Shown: positions 8,420 through 16,813 of the stretch, one piece after another
Numbering within the stretch: the first letter of the stretch is position 1
Layout of the letters: each line of letters begins with the position of its first letter
Assembly (NCBI GenBank): GCA_029945445.1
Contig: JAQSCO010000015.1
Span: 6,154 to 70,153 of the forward strand
Direction of reading: 5' to 3'
Length of the DNA stretch: 64,000 bases
DNA from: Lacunisphaera sp.
GTDB lineage: Bacteria > Verrucomicrobiota > Verrucomicrobiia > Opitutales > Opitutaceae
Position numbers and translations under genes: made by a program
Notes under the pieces: model-generated
What the model was told of the DNA's origin: nothing
The model's input: the letters and a program-made list of their open reading frames with translations, nothing else
Databases searched by the model: none

Positions 8420-9601
8420 CTACTCACTGCCCGCTACTGCGGCGGCGGCCGCCGCGCGCTTGCGGATGAAGCCGGCGAGGGTGAGGCCGAACTGGATGAC
8501 GAGGCCGACGCCCATCATGATGCAGGCGATGTAAGGGAGCAGCCAGCCGGGGTTGCGCACGACCTGGAGGATCGTGACGTGGTCGTTGTTCTCAAAGCCC
8601 GCCTGATAGAACGTCTGGCCGCCGTAGCGCAGCGGGTTGTTCATGAAGATGAGGACCTCGCGGTCGTCCTTGCCGTCGTCGCTTTTCACGCGCACGCGGC
8701 TGGAGAAGTTCTTGGGAATCTCGGTGCCGGGATACTTGTCATGGCTGAACTTGATCAGCGTCAGCGCGAACGGGTGGTAGTAGCGCCTGAAGCGCAGCGC
8801 GAGCTCCCAGGTGCGGCCGTCGAACGCGAAGGTCTGCGGCATGCCGATCTGCGGCGAGACAATCCAGGTGCCGAGCGGGCCGGTCGGGCCGACGACCTCG
8901 AGGAACGCCCCGGGCATGTTGCGCTCGTCCTGCTTGTAGGTCATCGGGGCGGGCAGCATCATCACGCGGGTGCCGAGGCCGGAGGTGGCCACAGGGCCGC
9001 CGGCGCCGGCGGCCGGGTCGCGCATGCCGAGGCTGGCGTTCGGGTAATATTCCTTCACGCGGATCGTGAACGGGAGCTTGGGGTGGGCGATGACGCCCTT
9101 GTCGGCGAGCACGCCCTCGGGGACGGCGACGACCTCGTCGTAGGCGGGGTTGGTCCGGTCGAGGATCGCGAGCTCGTTGTCGCGGAAGCTCTCCGAGTAG
9201 TTGCGTGTCTCGCCGGTATCGAGGCGCATGTTGCTGTCCCGCTGCATGAGGCCGCTGACGAGCTCGCCGATGAGCAGGAGGATGAGGCCGGAGTGCGCCA
9301 GCTGGATGCCGGTCTTCCGCCAGGTCAGCTGGAAACGGTAGATGTGCGCGGCGAGCAGGTTGGCGAGCAGGAAGCCGCCGATGAGGTAACCGCCGGGGAA
9401 GACCGGCAGCGCGAACTCGGTGTTGGGCACCTGCCACAGCACGAAGAAGCTGTGGAAATATTTCGCCTGCACGGCCCAGATGCCGAGGTTCACCTGGTCC
9501 AGCGTCGCGGCGAAAACGAGGATCAGCGACAGGATCAGCAGGGCGACGGTGAGCTGCAGCGAGACGAAGAAATCGCGGAAGTGGCGGGTGAGTTCGTTCA
9601 T
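8420..9601 (-). CDS. ccs1: Cytochrome c biogenesis protein Ccs1/ResB
   Basis: A 393-residue ResB-family protein, the partner of CcsA in system II cytochrome c maturation; it binds and reduces apocytochromes. N-terminal helices (FFVSLQLTVALLILSLILVF, then a pair near residues 70 and 105) precede a periplasmic domain (about 125-345) and a final helix (NPGWLLPYIACIMMGVGLVI). The region ending in YGGQTFYQAGFE is typical of the family. ATG 9601 is 3 bases beyond the lipoprotein stop, so the genes are coupled. The last few codons (VAGSE) are encoded within a heptamer-repeat remnant, so the C-terminus has probably drifted. Confidence 0.85.
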   Translation of the reverse strand: MNELTRHFRDFFVSLQLTVALLILSLILVFAATLDQVNLGIWAVQAKYFHSFFVLWQVPNTEFALPVFPGGYLIGGFLLANLLAAHIYRFQLTWRKTGIQLAHSGLILLLIGELVSGLMQRDSNMRLDTGETRNYSESFRDNELAILDRTNPAYDEVVAVPEGVLADKGVIAHPKLPFTIRVKEYYPNASLGMRDPAAGAGGPVATSGLGTRVMMLPAPMTYKQDERNMPGAFLEVVGPTGPLGTWIVSPQIGMPQTFAFDGRTWELALRFRRYYHPFALTLIKFSHDKYPGTEIPKNFSSRVRVKSDDGKDDREVLIFMNNPLRYGGQTFYQAGFENNDHVTILQVVRNPGWLLPYIACIMMGVGLVIQFGLTLAGFIRKRAAAAAAVAGSE

Positions 9602-9604
9602 GGC

Positions 9605-10273
9605 TCAGGGCGTCTTGACGGTGTGCAGGAACTCGAGGAACACGGTCTTCTGGCCGGCGACGACGGCGTCGGGGCCCATCAATTTGAAGAACCAGCTGTT
9701 GCCATTGTAGGGCACGATCGCGCCGACCAGCCGGGTGCCGTTGGCGGCGTAGTCGACCACAAGGAACTGCAGGCCGTTGGACTCGAACTTCTCCGTCGCC
9801 GCCACCACCTCGGCGGGCGGCAGGGCGGGGAGCCCGACCTGGCCGCGCCAGCGGTTGAGGTTGGCCTCGAGGCCGCCGGTGGCGCCGGGGAAGGCCGTGA
9901 TGCCCAGGTCGGCCTCGCCCCCGTCGCCCTTCACGGCGAAGCTGCCTTTCCGCATGGAAGAGCCGGTCTTGACCGCCCAAGCGGCCGGGGCGGTCCAGCG
10001 GAGATCAGAACCGCTGGCGGTTGGCACCGCGGTGGCGGCCATCGCGGCCATGCCGTCGGCCCCGGCGGCGGGGGCCGCGGATTGGGCGCCGGCGCCGATC
10101 GGCGGGTGGCCGGGCGGGAGATTGTTGGTGTCCGTGGAGGCGGCGGCGGCGGGCGGCGCGGCGACCGGGGCGTCCTTGGGGGCGCGATAGGAGGAGATGG
10201 CGCGGTCTTTGCAGCCGGTGAACAGGATCACCAGTGACACGACCATCGTTTGCGTGGAACGGCGGAGCGACAT
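9605..10273 (-). CDS. Lipoprotein of the cytochrome c maturation operon
   Basis: A 222-residue protein of unknown function. Its N-terminus (MSLRRSTQTMVVSLVILFTGC) is a lipoprotein signal with the lipidated cysteine at residue 21. A low-complexity Ala/Pro linker (about 30-85) follows, then a compact domain (about 88-222) with no motif I recognise. The start is chosen at the ATG giving the lipobox; the frame is open far upstream only as an artefact of high GC. It is first in the operon with ccs1 and ccsA, so a role in presenting cytochromes or haem outside the inner membrane is plausible but unproven. Confidence 0.7.
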   Translation of the reverse strand: MSLRRSTQTMVVSLVILFTGCKDRAISSYRAPKDAPVAAPPAAAASTDTNNLPPGHPPIGAGAQSAAPAAGADGMAAMAATAVPTASGSDLRWTAPAAWAVKTGSSMRKGSFAVKGDGGEADLGITAFPGATGGLEANLNRWRGQVGLPALPPAEVVAATEKFESNGLQFLVVDYAANGTRLVGAIVPYNGNSWFFKLMGPDAVVAGQKTVFLEFLHTVKTP

Positions 10274-10282
10274 GCGGGTTTT

Positions 10283-10294
10283 TTTGAATTCAAA
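10283..10294. promoter_or_regulatory. Perfect 12-bp palindrome in a divergent promoter region
   Basis: TTTGAATTCAAA lies in the 138-base AT-richer gap between the lipoprotein gene (minus) and pxpB (plus). A symmetric site between divergent starts is a candidate operator. No regulator gene is adjacent and no clear -35/-10 pair was found. Confidence 0.3.
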
Positions 10295-10411
10295 CCACCC
10301 CCAAGTGCAACCTCCAACCCGCGGAAGGCAAATATCCGCCCAAAGTTGGGCAAGAAATGCACGGTGCGGATTTTTGCTGCGAAGCGGGATGAACGACTTA
10401 GGAATTTCGTC

Positions 10412-11116
10412 ATGCGCTTCACACCGCTGGGCGACAACGCCTTGATGCTGGAAGTGGGTGACGTCATCGACGAGCCCACGCACCGGCGCGTGCAGGAGGC
10501 CTGGCGGGCCCTCGCGGCCGCGCCGCTGCCCGGCGTGACCGAGCTCGTGCCGGCCTACACGACGGTGACCTTGTTCTATGATCCGTTGCTCGCCGTGCAG
10601 GCGGGGGCGCCGGCGACGGACATCGCCGACTGGCTGACCGTGCAGGTGGAGGAGCGGCTCAAGCATCCGCCGAAGATGGAAAAGGTGAAGATCCGCACGG
10701 TGGAGATCCCCGTGTGTTATGGCGGCGAGTTCGGCCCGGACCTCGCGCTCGTCGCGAAACAGGCGAAGCTTTCGCCGGAAGAGGTCATCAAGCGCCACAG
10801 CAAGCCGGAGTATCTCGTCTATCTCGTGGGCTTCGCGCCGGGCTTTCCCTACCTTGGCGGCCTGCCGAAGGAGCTGGAGACGCCGCGCCATGCCAGGCCG
10901 CGCATGACCGTGCCGCCGGGCTCGGTCGGCATCGGCGGCGCGCAGACCGGCATCTATCCGCTGGCGACGCCCGGCGGCTGGAATCTCATCGGTCGCACGC
11001 CGGAGAAGATTTTCCGCCCGGCGGAGAACCCGCCGGTGCTGCTGCGGGCGGGCGACCGGGTGAAGTTCAAGGCGATCACGCCCGCGGAATTCGACCAACG
11101 GGAGGCGCCGCCGTGA
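10412..11116 (+). CDS. pxpB: 5-oxoprolinase subunit PxpB
   Basis: A 234-residue allophanate hydrolase subunit 1-like protein (KipI family). PxpB, with PxpC and PxpA, hydrolyses 5-oxo-L-proline to glutamate using ATP in the cytoplasm. Family hallmarks are the N-terminal GDNALMLEVGD segment and the C-terminal VGFAPGFPYLGGLP and TPGGWNLIGRTP stretches. The start is ATG 10412, preceded by AGGA 9-12 bases upstream. It opens a six-gene run and overlaps pxpC by 4 bases (GTGA), implying translational coupling. Confidence 0.92.
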   Translation: MRFTPLGDNALMLEVGDVIDEPTHRRVQEAWRALAAAPLPGVTELVPAYTTVTLFYDPLLAVQAGAPATDIADWLTVQVEERLKHPPKMEKVKIRTVEIPVCYGGEFGPDLALVAKQAKLSPEEVIKRHSKPEYLVYLVGFAPGFPYLGGLPKELETPRHARPRMTVPPGSVGIGGAQTGIYPLATPGGWNLIGRTPEKIFRPAENPPVLLRAGDRVKFKAITPAEFDQREAPP

Positions 11117-12102
11117 TCCATGTGCTCAAGCCCGGCCTCCTCACCACGGTGCAGGACCTCGGCCGCCTCGGCTACCAGCAATACGGCGTCGTGGTCGGCG
11201 GCGCCCTCGACGGCTTCGCGGCGCGGGTGGCGAACCTGATCGTGGGCAACGACGACAACGCCGCGCTGCTCGAGCTCGCGCAGACCGGCCCCGACCTGCG
11301 CTTCGACCGCGAGACGCTCGTGGCGTGGGGCGGCGCGGACTTCGGCGCGATGATCGGCAACGAGCCGCTGCCCTGCGACCGGGCCGTGCGGGTCGCCGCC
11401 GGCGAGACGATCCGGTTCGGCCTGGCGAAAAGCGGCCTGCGCGCCTGGCTCGCGGTGGCCGGCGGCATCGACGTGCCGCTGGTCATGGGCAGCCGCAGCA
11501 CCTACCGCCGCGCCGGTCTTGGCGGGCACGAGGGCCGGGCGCTCAAGGCGGGCGATGACCTGCACGCTTTTGCCCCGTCGGACTGGGCAACGCAGATTCT
11601 CACCGCCTTGCGCACCGGGCAAAAACGCGCGACGACCTGGACCGTGCGGCCCGGCACGATGGGCCGGCCGGCCGCGGCCGGCGTGGTGCGCGCGCTGCGC
11701 GGGCCCGAGTGCTCCTGGTTCACGCTGGAGGCGCAGAAGGCTTTTTTCTCGGCGGAGTGGACGGCGACCAAGGAGGCCGACCGCATGGGGGTGCGCCTCG
11801 CCGGTCCCGTGCTCGCGCGCCGACAGGAGGGCGAGATGGTTTCCTCGGCGGTCAACGCCGGCGTCGTGCAGGTGCCGGCGGCCGGCCAGCCCATCGTGCT
11901 GCTGCCGAGCCGGCAGTCGGTCGGCGGTTACCCGCGGCTGGCGGCGGTGGCCGCGGTGGACTTGCGGCGCTTCACGCAGTTGCGGCCGGGCGACAAGGTG
12001 CGGTTCGAGGAAATCACCCTGGCGGTCGCCCACGACCTTTACCTGGCGCGGGAACGCGACCTGAGCCGCGTCCGCACCGGTCTGGCCCGGCTCACCGGCT
12101 GA
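11113..12102 (+). CDS. pxpC: 5-oxoprolinase subunit PxpC
   Basis: A 329-residue allophanate hydrolase subunit 2-like protein (KipA family), second part of the 5-oxoprolinase. It begins VIHVLKPGLLTTVQDLGRLG, the characteristic family N-terminus, and carries QSVGGYPRLAAV near the C-terminus. The start is a GTG at 11113 that overlaps the pxpB stop; an open frame continues upstream but is out of register with pxpB. pxpA begins 3 bases after its stop. Confidence 0.92.
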   Translation: MIHVLKPGLLTTVQDLGRLGYQQYGVVVGGALDGFAARVANLIVGNDDNAALLELAQTGPDLRFDRETLVAWGGADFGAMIGNEPLPCDRAVRVAAGETIRFGLAKSGLRAWLAVAGGIDVPLVMGSRSTYRRAGLGGHEGRALKAGDDLHAFAPSDWATQILTALRTGQKRATTWTVRPGTMGRPAAAGVVRALRGPECSWFTLEAQKAFFSAEWTATKEADRMGVRLAGPVLARRQEGEMVSSAVNAGVVQVPAAGQPIVLLPSRQSVGGYPRLAAVAAVDLRRFTQLRPGDKVRFEEITLAVAHDLYLARERDLSRVRTGLARLTG

Positions 12103-12105
12103 CCC

Positions 12106-12852
12106 ATGCGCTGCATCGACCTGAACTGCGATCTCGGCGAAGGCGCCGGCCACGACGCCGAGCTGATGCCGCTTATCACGTCGGCCAACATCGCGTGCGG
12201 CCTCCACGCGGGCGACGCCGCGACGATGCGCCGGGCGGTCGAGCAGGCGCTCAGGCACCGCGTCGCCCTCGGGGCGCACCCGAGCCTGAACGACCGGGAG
12301 CATTTCGGCCGGCGCGAGTTGAAGGTCTTGCCGGACGAGGCGCACGAGCTCGTGCTCACCCAGACGCGGCTGCTGCAGGTCATCGCGCGGCAGTGCGGCG
12401 GGCGCGTCGCCCACGTGAAGCCGCATGGCGGACTCTACAACCTGGCGGCGCGCGACGCCGCCTTGGCGGCGGCCGTGGCGGACGCGGTGCACGAGGCCGA
12501 CCCCAGGCTGATTTTGTTCGGCCTGGCCGGCAGCGAATTGATCAGGGCGGGCCAGGCCCGCGGGCTGCGCGTGGCCCGCGAGGCGTTTGCCGATCGCACC
12601 TACCAGGCCGACGGCTCGCTCACGCCGCGCCCGCAACCGAACGCGCTGATCACGGACGAAGACGCGGCGGTGGCGCAGGTGTTGCGGATGGTGCGCGCCG
12701 GGAAAGTGCGCGCGACGGACGGCACCGAGGCGTCCATCCAGGCCGACACAATCTGCCTGCACGGCGACAGCGCGCACCCGGTGGAGTTTGCCCGGCGGCT
12801 GCATGAGGAACTGCGGAAAGCCTCGATCGAAATCAAGGCGCCGAGCCAATGA
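12106..12852 (+). CDS. pxpA: 5-oxoprolinase subunit PxpA (LamB/YcsF family)
   Basis: A 248-residue LamB/YcsF-family protein, the third component of bacterial 5-oxoprolinase. The family signature begins at the first residues (DLNCDLGEGAGHDAELMPLI, then SANIACGLHAGD). HVKPHGGLYN and the conserved FADRTYQADGSL motif follow. The ATG at 12106 is 3 bases after pxpC and the stop overlaps the next start (ATGA). Adjacent subunits B, C and A make the assignment firm. Confidence 0.95.
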   Translation: MRCIDLNCDLGEGAGHDAELMPLITSANIACGLHAGDAATMRRAVEQALRHRVALGAHPSLNDREHFGRRELKVLPDEAHELVLTQTRLLQVIARQCGGRVAHVKPHGGLYNLAARDAALAAAVADAVHEADPRLILFGLAGSELIRAGQARGLRVAREAFADRTYQADGSLTPRPQPNALITDEDAAVAQVLRMVRAGKVRATDGTEASIQADTICLHGDSAHPVEFARRLHEELRKASIEIKAPSQ

Positions 12853-13541
12853 TCAAGCTCATCGGCATCCTCGTCGTCGCCGCGGGCTTCGCGTTCCGCT
12901 TCAACACGCTGCTGGTTGTCATGGCCGCGGGCATCACCACCGGCCTGGTCGCGGGGATGCCGTTCAACGGGATCATGGCGCTGTTCGGGAAATACTTCAT
13001 CGAGAACCGCTACATCACGCTGACCGTCCTGCTCATGCTGCCGGTCGTCGGCCTGCTCGAGCGCTACGGCCTGCGCGAGCAGGCGGAAACGTTGATCAAA
13101 CGCGCCAAGTCCGCGACGGCGGGACGCGTGCTGATTTTCTATACGGCGGTGCGGCAGGTTTCAATTGCGTTCGGCATCAACATCGGCGGCCATGCCGCCA
13201 TGGTGCGGCCGCTGGTGTCCCCCATGGCCGAGGGCGCGGCGCACGCGCGGCATGGCGCGCTGCCGGAGAAAACCAGCGAGGCCATCCGCGCGCATGCCGC
13301 GGCGGCGGAAAACATCGGCAACTTTTTCGGCGAGGACACGGTTTTCGCCGTCGGCGCGGTCCTGCTCATCCAGGGGACGCTGGAGGCCCAGGGGCATCCG
13401 GTCAGCCTGTGGACACTTTCATTCTGGGGCATTCCGACGGCGTTCGTGGCCTTCGGCCTGCTGGTGTGGCGGGCGCGGGCGCTGGACCGGCGCGTGGCCC
13501 GCGATGTCGCGGCGGCGTCGAAACCGGAGAAGCCGCAATGA
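12849..13541 (+). CDS. DUF969 membrane protein, probable pyroglutamate transporter half
   Basis: A 230-residue integral membrane protein of the DUF969 family with about five to six hydrophobic helices ([21 protein letters not shown]..., [16 protein letters not shown], and two near the C-terminus). Family members are found with a DUF979 partner next to pyroglutamate genes. The 4-base ATGA overlaps with both pxpA and the DUF979 gene argue for a matched pair supplying substrate to the oxoprolinase. Transport has not been shown and the direction is an inference. Confidence 0.75.
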   Translation: MIKLIGILVVAAGFAFRFNTLLVVMAAGITTGLVAGMPFNGIMALFGKYFIENRYITLTVLLMLPVVGLLERYGLREQAETLIKRAKSATAGRVLIFYTAVRQVSIAFGINIGGHAAMVRPLVSPMAEGAAHARHGALPEKTSEAIRAHAAAAENIGNFFGEDTVFAVGAVLLIQGTLEAQGHPVSLWTLSFWGIPTAFVAFGLLVWRARALDRRVARDVAAASKPEKPQ

Positions 13542-14500
13542 AACTGCTGAACCTCGATGTCTTTTACGTGATCGCGGGCGTATTCCTGCTGCTGGTGGCG
13601 GGCCGTCTCGCGCTGGACGCCACGCAGCCAAAGCGCGGGGGCTCGGCGTTGTTCTGGGGACTGCTGGCGCTGACCTTTCTTGCGGGCAAATTGCTGCCCC
13701 CCGTCGTGGTTGGCTACATGGTGCTCGCCTTGGTCGTGCTGGCGGCGACGAAGCAGCTTGGCGCGCCGCGCGCCGGGAGTGCCACGGCCGCGGAGCGGAT
13801 CGCCTCGGCGGCCCGGCTGCAGAACTGGCTTTTCCTGCCGGCGCTGCTGATCCCGGCGACCGCCGTGCTGGGCACGCTGGTGCTGGGCAAACTCCACTGG
13901 GGCGATTGCTGGCTGCTCGACTCGGCCAATGTCACGGTCACCTCCGTCTGCCTCGGCGCGGTGGTGGCGGCCGGCGTCGGATTGCGGCTGACCCGCGCGC
14001 CGGCGATGACGCCGGTGGAGGAGGGCAGCCGGCTGGTGCAGACGATCGGCTGGGCGATCATCCTGCCGCAGTTCCTCGCGGCGCTGGGCGGCATCTTCGC
14101 CAAGGCGGGCGTCGGCCCGGAGATCGCGGACCTCGTGGCGCACGCCTTGCCGACGCAGTTTCCGTTCGTGGCCGTGCTGGCGTATTGCGCGGGCATGGCG
14201 GTGTTCACGCTGTGCATGGGCAACGCCTTTGCCGCCTTCCCGGTCATCACGCTCGGCGTCGGGCTGCCGTTCATCGTGACGCTGCACCACGGCAATCCGG
14301 CGATCATGGCGGCGATTGGCATGCTGTCGGGCTACTGCGGCACGCTGCTCACGCCGATGGCGGCGAATTTCAACGTCGTGCCCGCGATGCTGCTCGAGCT
14401 GAAGGACAAGAACGCGGTCATCAAGGCGCAGGCGCCGATGGCGCTCGGCATCCTTGCGGCGAACATCGTGCTGATGTATTTCTGCGTCTACCGTTTCTGA
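13538..14500 (+). CDS. DUF979 membrane protein, probable pyroglutamate transporter half
   Basis: A 320-residue DUF979-family permease-like protein with about nine to ten helices spread over its length (for example [57 protein letters not shown]). The small-residue-rich loop [20 protein letters not shown] resembles the re-entrant regions of ion-coupled carriers. The ATG at 13538 overlaps the DUF969 stop, and its own stop overlaps the pcp start by one base. It is most simply the second half of a two-subunit carrier with DUF969. Confidence 0.75.
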   Translation: MKLLNLDVFYVIAGVFLLLVAGRLALDATQPKRGGSALFWGLLALTFLAGKLLPPVVVGYMVLALVVLAATKQLGAPRAGSATAAERIASAARLQNWLFLPALLIPATAVLGTLVLGKLHWGDCWLLDSANVTVTSVCLGAVVAAGVGLRLTRAPAMTPVEEGSRLVQTIGWAIILPQFLAALGGIFAKAGVGPEIADLVAHALPTQFPFVAVLAYCAGMAVFTLCMGNAFAAFPVITLGVGLPFIVTLHHGNPAIMAAIGMLSGYCGTLLTPMAANFNVVPAMLLELKDKNAVIKAQAPMALGILAANIVLMYFCVYRF

Positions 14501-15138
14501 TGAAAACCATTCTGCTCACCGGGTTCGAGCCGTTCGGCGGCGAGAAGATCAATCCCTCGCAGGAGATCGCGCGGCAGCTGCACGGGCGCGTGATGGGCGG
14601 GCATCGCGTGGTGGGCGCCCTGCTGCCGTGCGTGTTCGGCGCGGCGGTTACCGAACTCAAGAAGCAGATCCGCGCGGTGCAGCCGGTGCTCGTCATCGGC
14701 GTAGGCCAGGCCGGCGGCCGGGCGGACATCACGCCCGAGCGCGTGGCGATCAATGTGGACGACGCCCGCATCGCGGACAACGCGGGCCGGCAGCCCGTGG
14801 ACAAACCCATCGTCCAGGGTGGTCCGGCGGCCTACTGGTCCACGCTGCCGATCAAGGCGATCGTGGCGGCGCTCCGGCAACGCGAAATCCCCGCGAGCGT
14901 ATCGCAGACGGCGGGCACTTTCGTCTGCAATCACGTTTTCTACGGGCTCATGCACGAGCTGCGCAACCAGCGCGGCGTGCGCGGCGGGTTCATCCATGTG
15001 CCGTTCCTGCCCGAGCAAGCGAAGCAGGGTCAGCCCAGCCTGCCCCTGGAGACAATGATCGCGGCGATTGGCGTCGCGATCGCGACGGCCGTGGCCAACC
15101 GGCGCGATGTGCGCGCCATTGGCGGCGCGACCGAATAA
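14500..15138 (+). CDS. pcp: Pyrrolidone-carboxylate peptidase
   Basis: A 212-residue cytoplasmic cysteine peptidase (family C15) that removes N-terminal pyroglutamate from peptides. It starts [20 protein letters not shown], as in the family. The catalytic residues are visible: Glu in ITPERVAIN, Cys in [13 protein letters not shown] and His in [11 protein letters not shown]. Its ATG shares a base with the DUF979 stop (TGATG). The pyroglutamate it frees is the substrate of PxpABC, so the operon can take up, release and hydrolyse pyroglutamate. It converges with the phosphatase gene, with stops 4 bases apart. Confidence 0.93.
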   Translation: MKTILLTGFEPFGGEKINPSQEIARQLHGRVMGGHRVVGALLPCVFGAAVTELKKQIRAVQPVLVIGVGQAGGRADITPERVAINVDDARIADNAGRQPVDKPIVQGGPAAYWSTLPIKAIVAALRQREIPASVSQTAGTFVCNHVFYGLMHELRNQRGVRGGFIHVPFLPEQAKQGQPSLPLETMIAAIGVAIATAVANRRDVRAIGGATE

Positions 15139-15141
15139 AGC

Positions 15142-16803
15142 TCAGATCTGGTAGGTGGCCGCGGGCCGGACGGTGCAGGAATTGCCGGTGGACTCGACGG
15201 CGAGCGCGCACAGGTCGTCGTCGAAATTGCTCTGGCCGGTGAAGGCAATGACCTCGCGGATGAGCCGGTCGATGAGTTCCGCGCCCGACTGGCCGGACTT
15301 CTGTGCGAGCAGATCACGCAGGCGCGTTTCGCCGAACATGGCGCCGGCGGCATTGCTGGCCTCGAAGAAGCCGTCGGTGTAGGCCAGCAGTGTGTCGCCC
15401 GGTTGGAACGGCACGGACCGGCTCGAGTAAAGGAACTCTTCCATGAGCCCGGCGGCCGGCTCGGGGTTGGCGAAGGCCAGCGAGTCGACGCGGCGGGTGT
15501 CGCCGCGGAGGAGCAGCGGTGCCGGATGCCCGCCATTGGCGAAGGAGAGGGTGGCCGCCACGGTGTCGATGACCCCGTAGAAGGCCGTGGCAAACACCGG
15601 CTGGCCCGTCTGCCGGATGATGGGCATGAGGCCGCGGTTGATCTCGGCGAGCACAAGGGCGGGGTGCGCGGCGTGCGGGGCGAATTCCTCGACCACCCCG
15701 CGGATGAGCGCCGTCAGCAGGCCGGCGCGGACGCCATGGCCCATGACGTCGCAGATGAGCACACCGCATTGCGTGTCGGACAACGGGAGGATATCGAAGA
15801 AATCGCCGCCGAGCGTGGCGGCGGGGAGGTAGCGGTGCGCGAAACGCAGTTCGCTCGCCTCGGCCGGCACGCCGGCCGGGAACACGGGATACTCGCGCGG
15901 GAAAAAGGCTTCCTGAATCTGCCGCGCCATGCTCAGGTCGGCCTCCATCTCGCCGGTGCGGCGCTGGAGTTCCTGCTCGGTCCGCTTGCGGGCGGTGATG
16001 TCGTGGGAGATGCCGACGAGGCCGGTGATTTTGCCCTGCTGGTCACGGAGCGGAACTTTGGTCGTGAGCGACCAGTGCACCTGCCCCTCGGTACCGAAGT
16101 CGGATTTTTCCTGGCTGAGCACCGGGTTGCCGGTGGCGAGCACCTGCTGGTCGTCGGCGAGGGCCTGCCGGCCGCGTTCGGTGGGAAAGAAGTCGCTGGT
16201 GGTCTTGCCGAGGGCTTCGGCCTGGCCCACCACGCCCAGCAGGTCGAGGTGCGCCTGGTTGTTGAGCAGGTAGCGCGAGGCCGCGTCCTTGACGAAGATG
16301 CGGGCCGGCAGATGGTCGATGATGGTGCGGAGCAGATTGCGCTCCGCGGTGACCTTTTCCTCGGCCTGCTTGATGGCGGTGGCGTCGCGGGTGATGCCGA
16401 AGGTGCCGATGATGGCGCCGGCGGCGTCGCGCCAGGCGAGTTTGGTGGCCGAACCCCAGCCGACCGTGCCGTCGCGGCGGGTGAGGCGTTCCATCTTGGC
16501 GATGAGCGGCCGGCCGGAGCGGATGATCTCCTGCTCCTCGGCGAGGGCGACCTTGGCGTGCACGTCGGCGAACAGGTCGAAGTCGGTCTTGCCGATCACC
16601 TCATCGGGCGAGACGAGGCCATGCCAGTCGGTGAAGGCACGGTTGACGCGGACGAAGCGGCTCTGGAGGTCCTTGAAATAGATCCGGTCCGGGATCGCCT
16701 CCATGAGCATGCGCAGGATCTCGGAGTCGAGATGGGCGTCCGCGGGAAACTGCGGGGTGGCGACAGGGGATGGACCGCTCATGCGAACCAGCACCGTGAC
16801 CAT
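15142..16803 (-). CDS. PAS-PAS-PP2C (SpoIIE/RsbU-type) sensor phosphatase
   Basis: A cytoplasmic signalling protein of about 553 residues. Two PAS domains (about 25-145 and 160-280; both contain an xRIYFKD/RIFVKD-type core and end in GITRDAT/GISHDIT) are followed by a short coiled coil and a SpoIIE-type PP2C phosphatase (about 330-540). Metal-binding acidic residues are seen in GGDFFDIL, LICDVMGHG, AYTDGFFEA and FDDDLCAL. Such proteins dephosphorylate anti-sigma-factor antagonists in partner-switching pathways; no antagonist or anti-sigma gene is nearby. The start is uncertain: TTG 16821, ATG 16803 or ATG 16782, none with a good ribosome site. No transmembrane segment is seen. Confidence 0.85.
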   Translation of the reverse strand: MVTVLVRMSGPSPVATPQFPADAHLDSEILRMLMEAIPDRIYFKDLQSRFVRVNRAFTDWHGLVSPDEVIGKTDFDLFADVHAKVALAEEQEIIRSGRPLIAKMERLTRRDGTVGWGSATKLAWRDAAGAIIGTFGITRDATAIKQAEEKVTAERNLLRTIIDHLPARIFVKDAASRYLLNNQAHLDLLGVVGQAEALGKTTSDFFPTERGRQALADDQQVLATGNPVLSQEKSDFGTEGQVHWSLTTKVPLRDQQGKITGLVGISHDITARKRTEQELQRRTGEMEADLSMARQIQEAFFPREYPVFPAGVPAEASELRFAHRYLPAATLGGDFFDILPLSDTQCGVLICDVMGHGVRAGLLTALIRGVVEEFAPHAAHPALVLAEINRGLMPIIRQTGQPVFATAFYGVIDTVAATLSFANGGHPAPLLLRGDTRRVDSLAFANPEPAAGLMEEFLYSSRSVPFQPGDTLLAYTDGFFEASNAAGAMFGETRLRDLLAQKSGQSGAELIDRLIREVIAFTGQSNFDDDLCALAVESTGNSCTVRPAATYQI

Positions 16804-16813
16804 CCGGGCGCGT

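Noticed and set aside
8359-8440. A CRISPR array in the ccs1-ccsA spacer
   Set aside because: Units are 7 bases in direct tandem with no unique spacers; no cas genes occur in the window.
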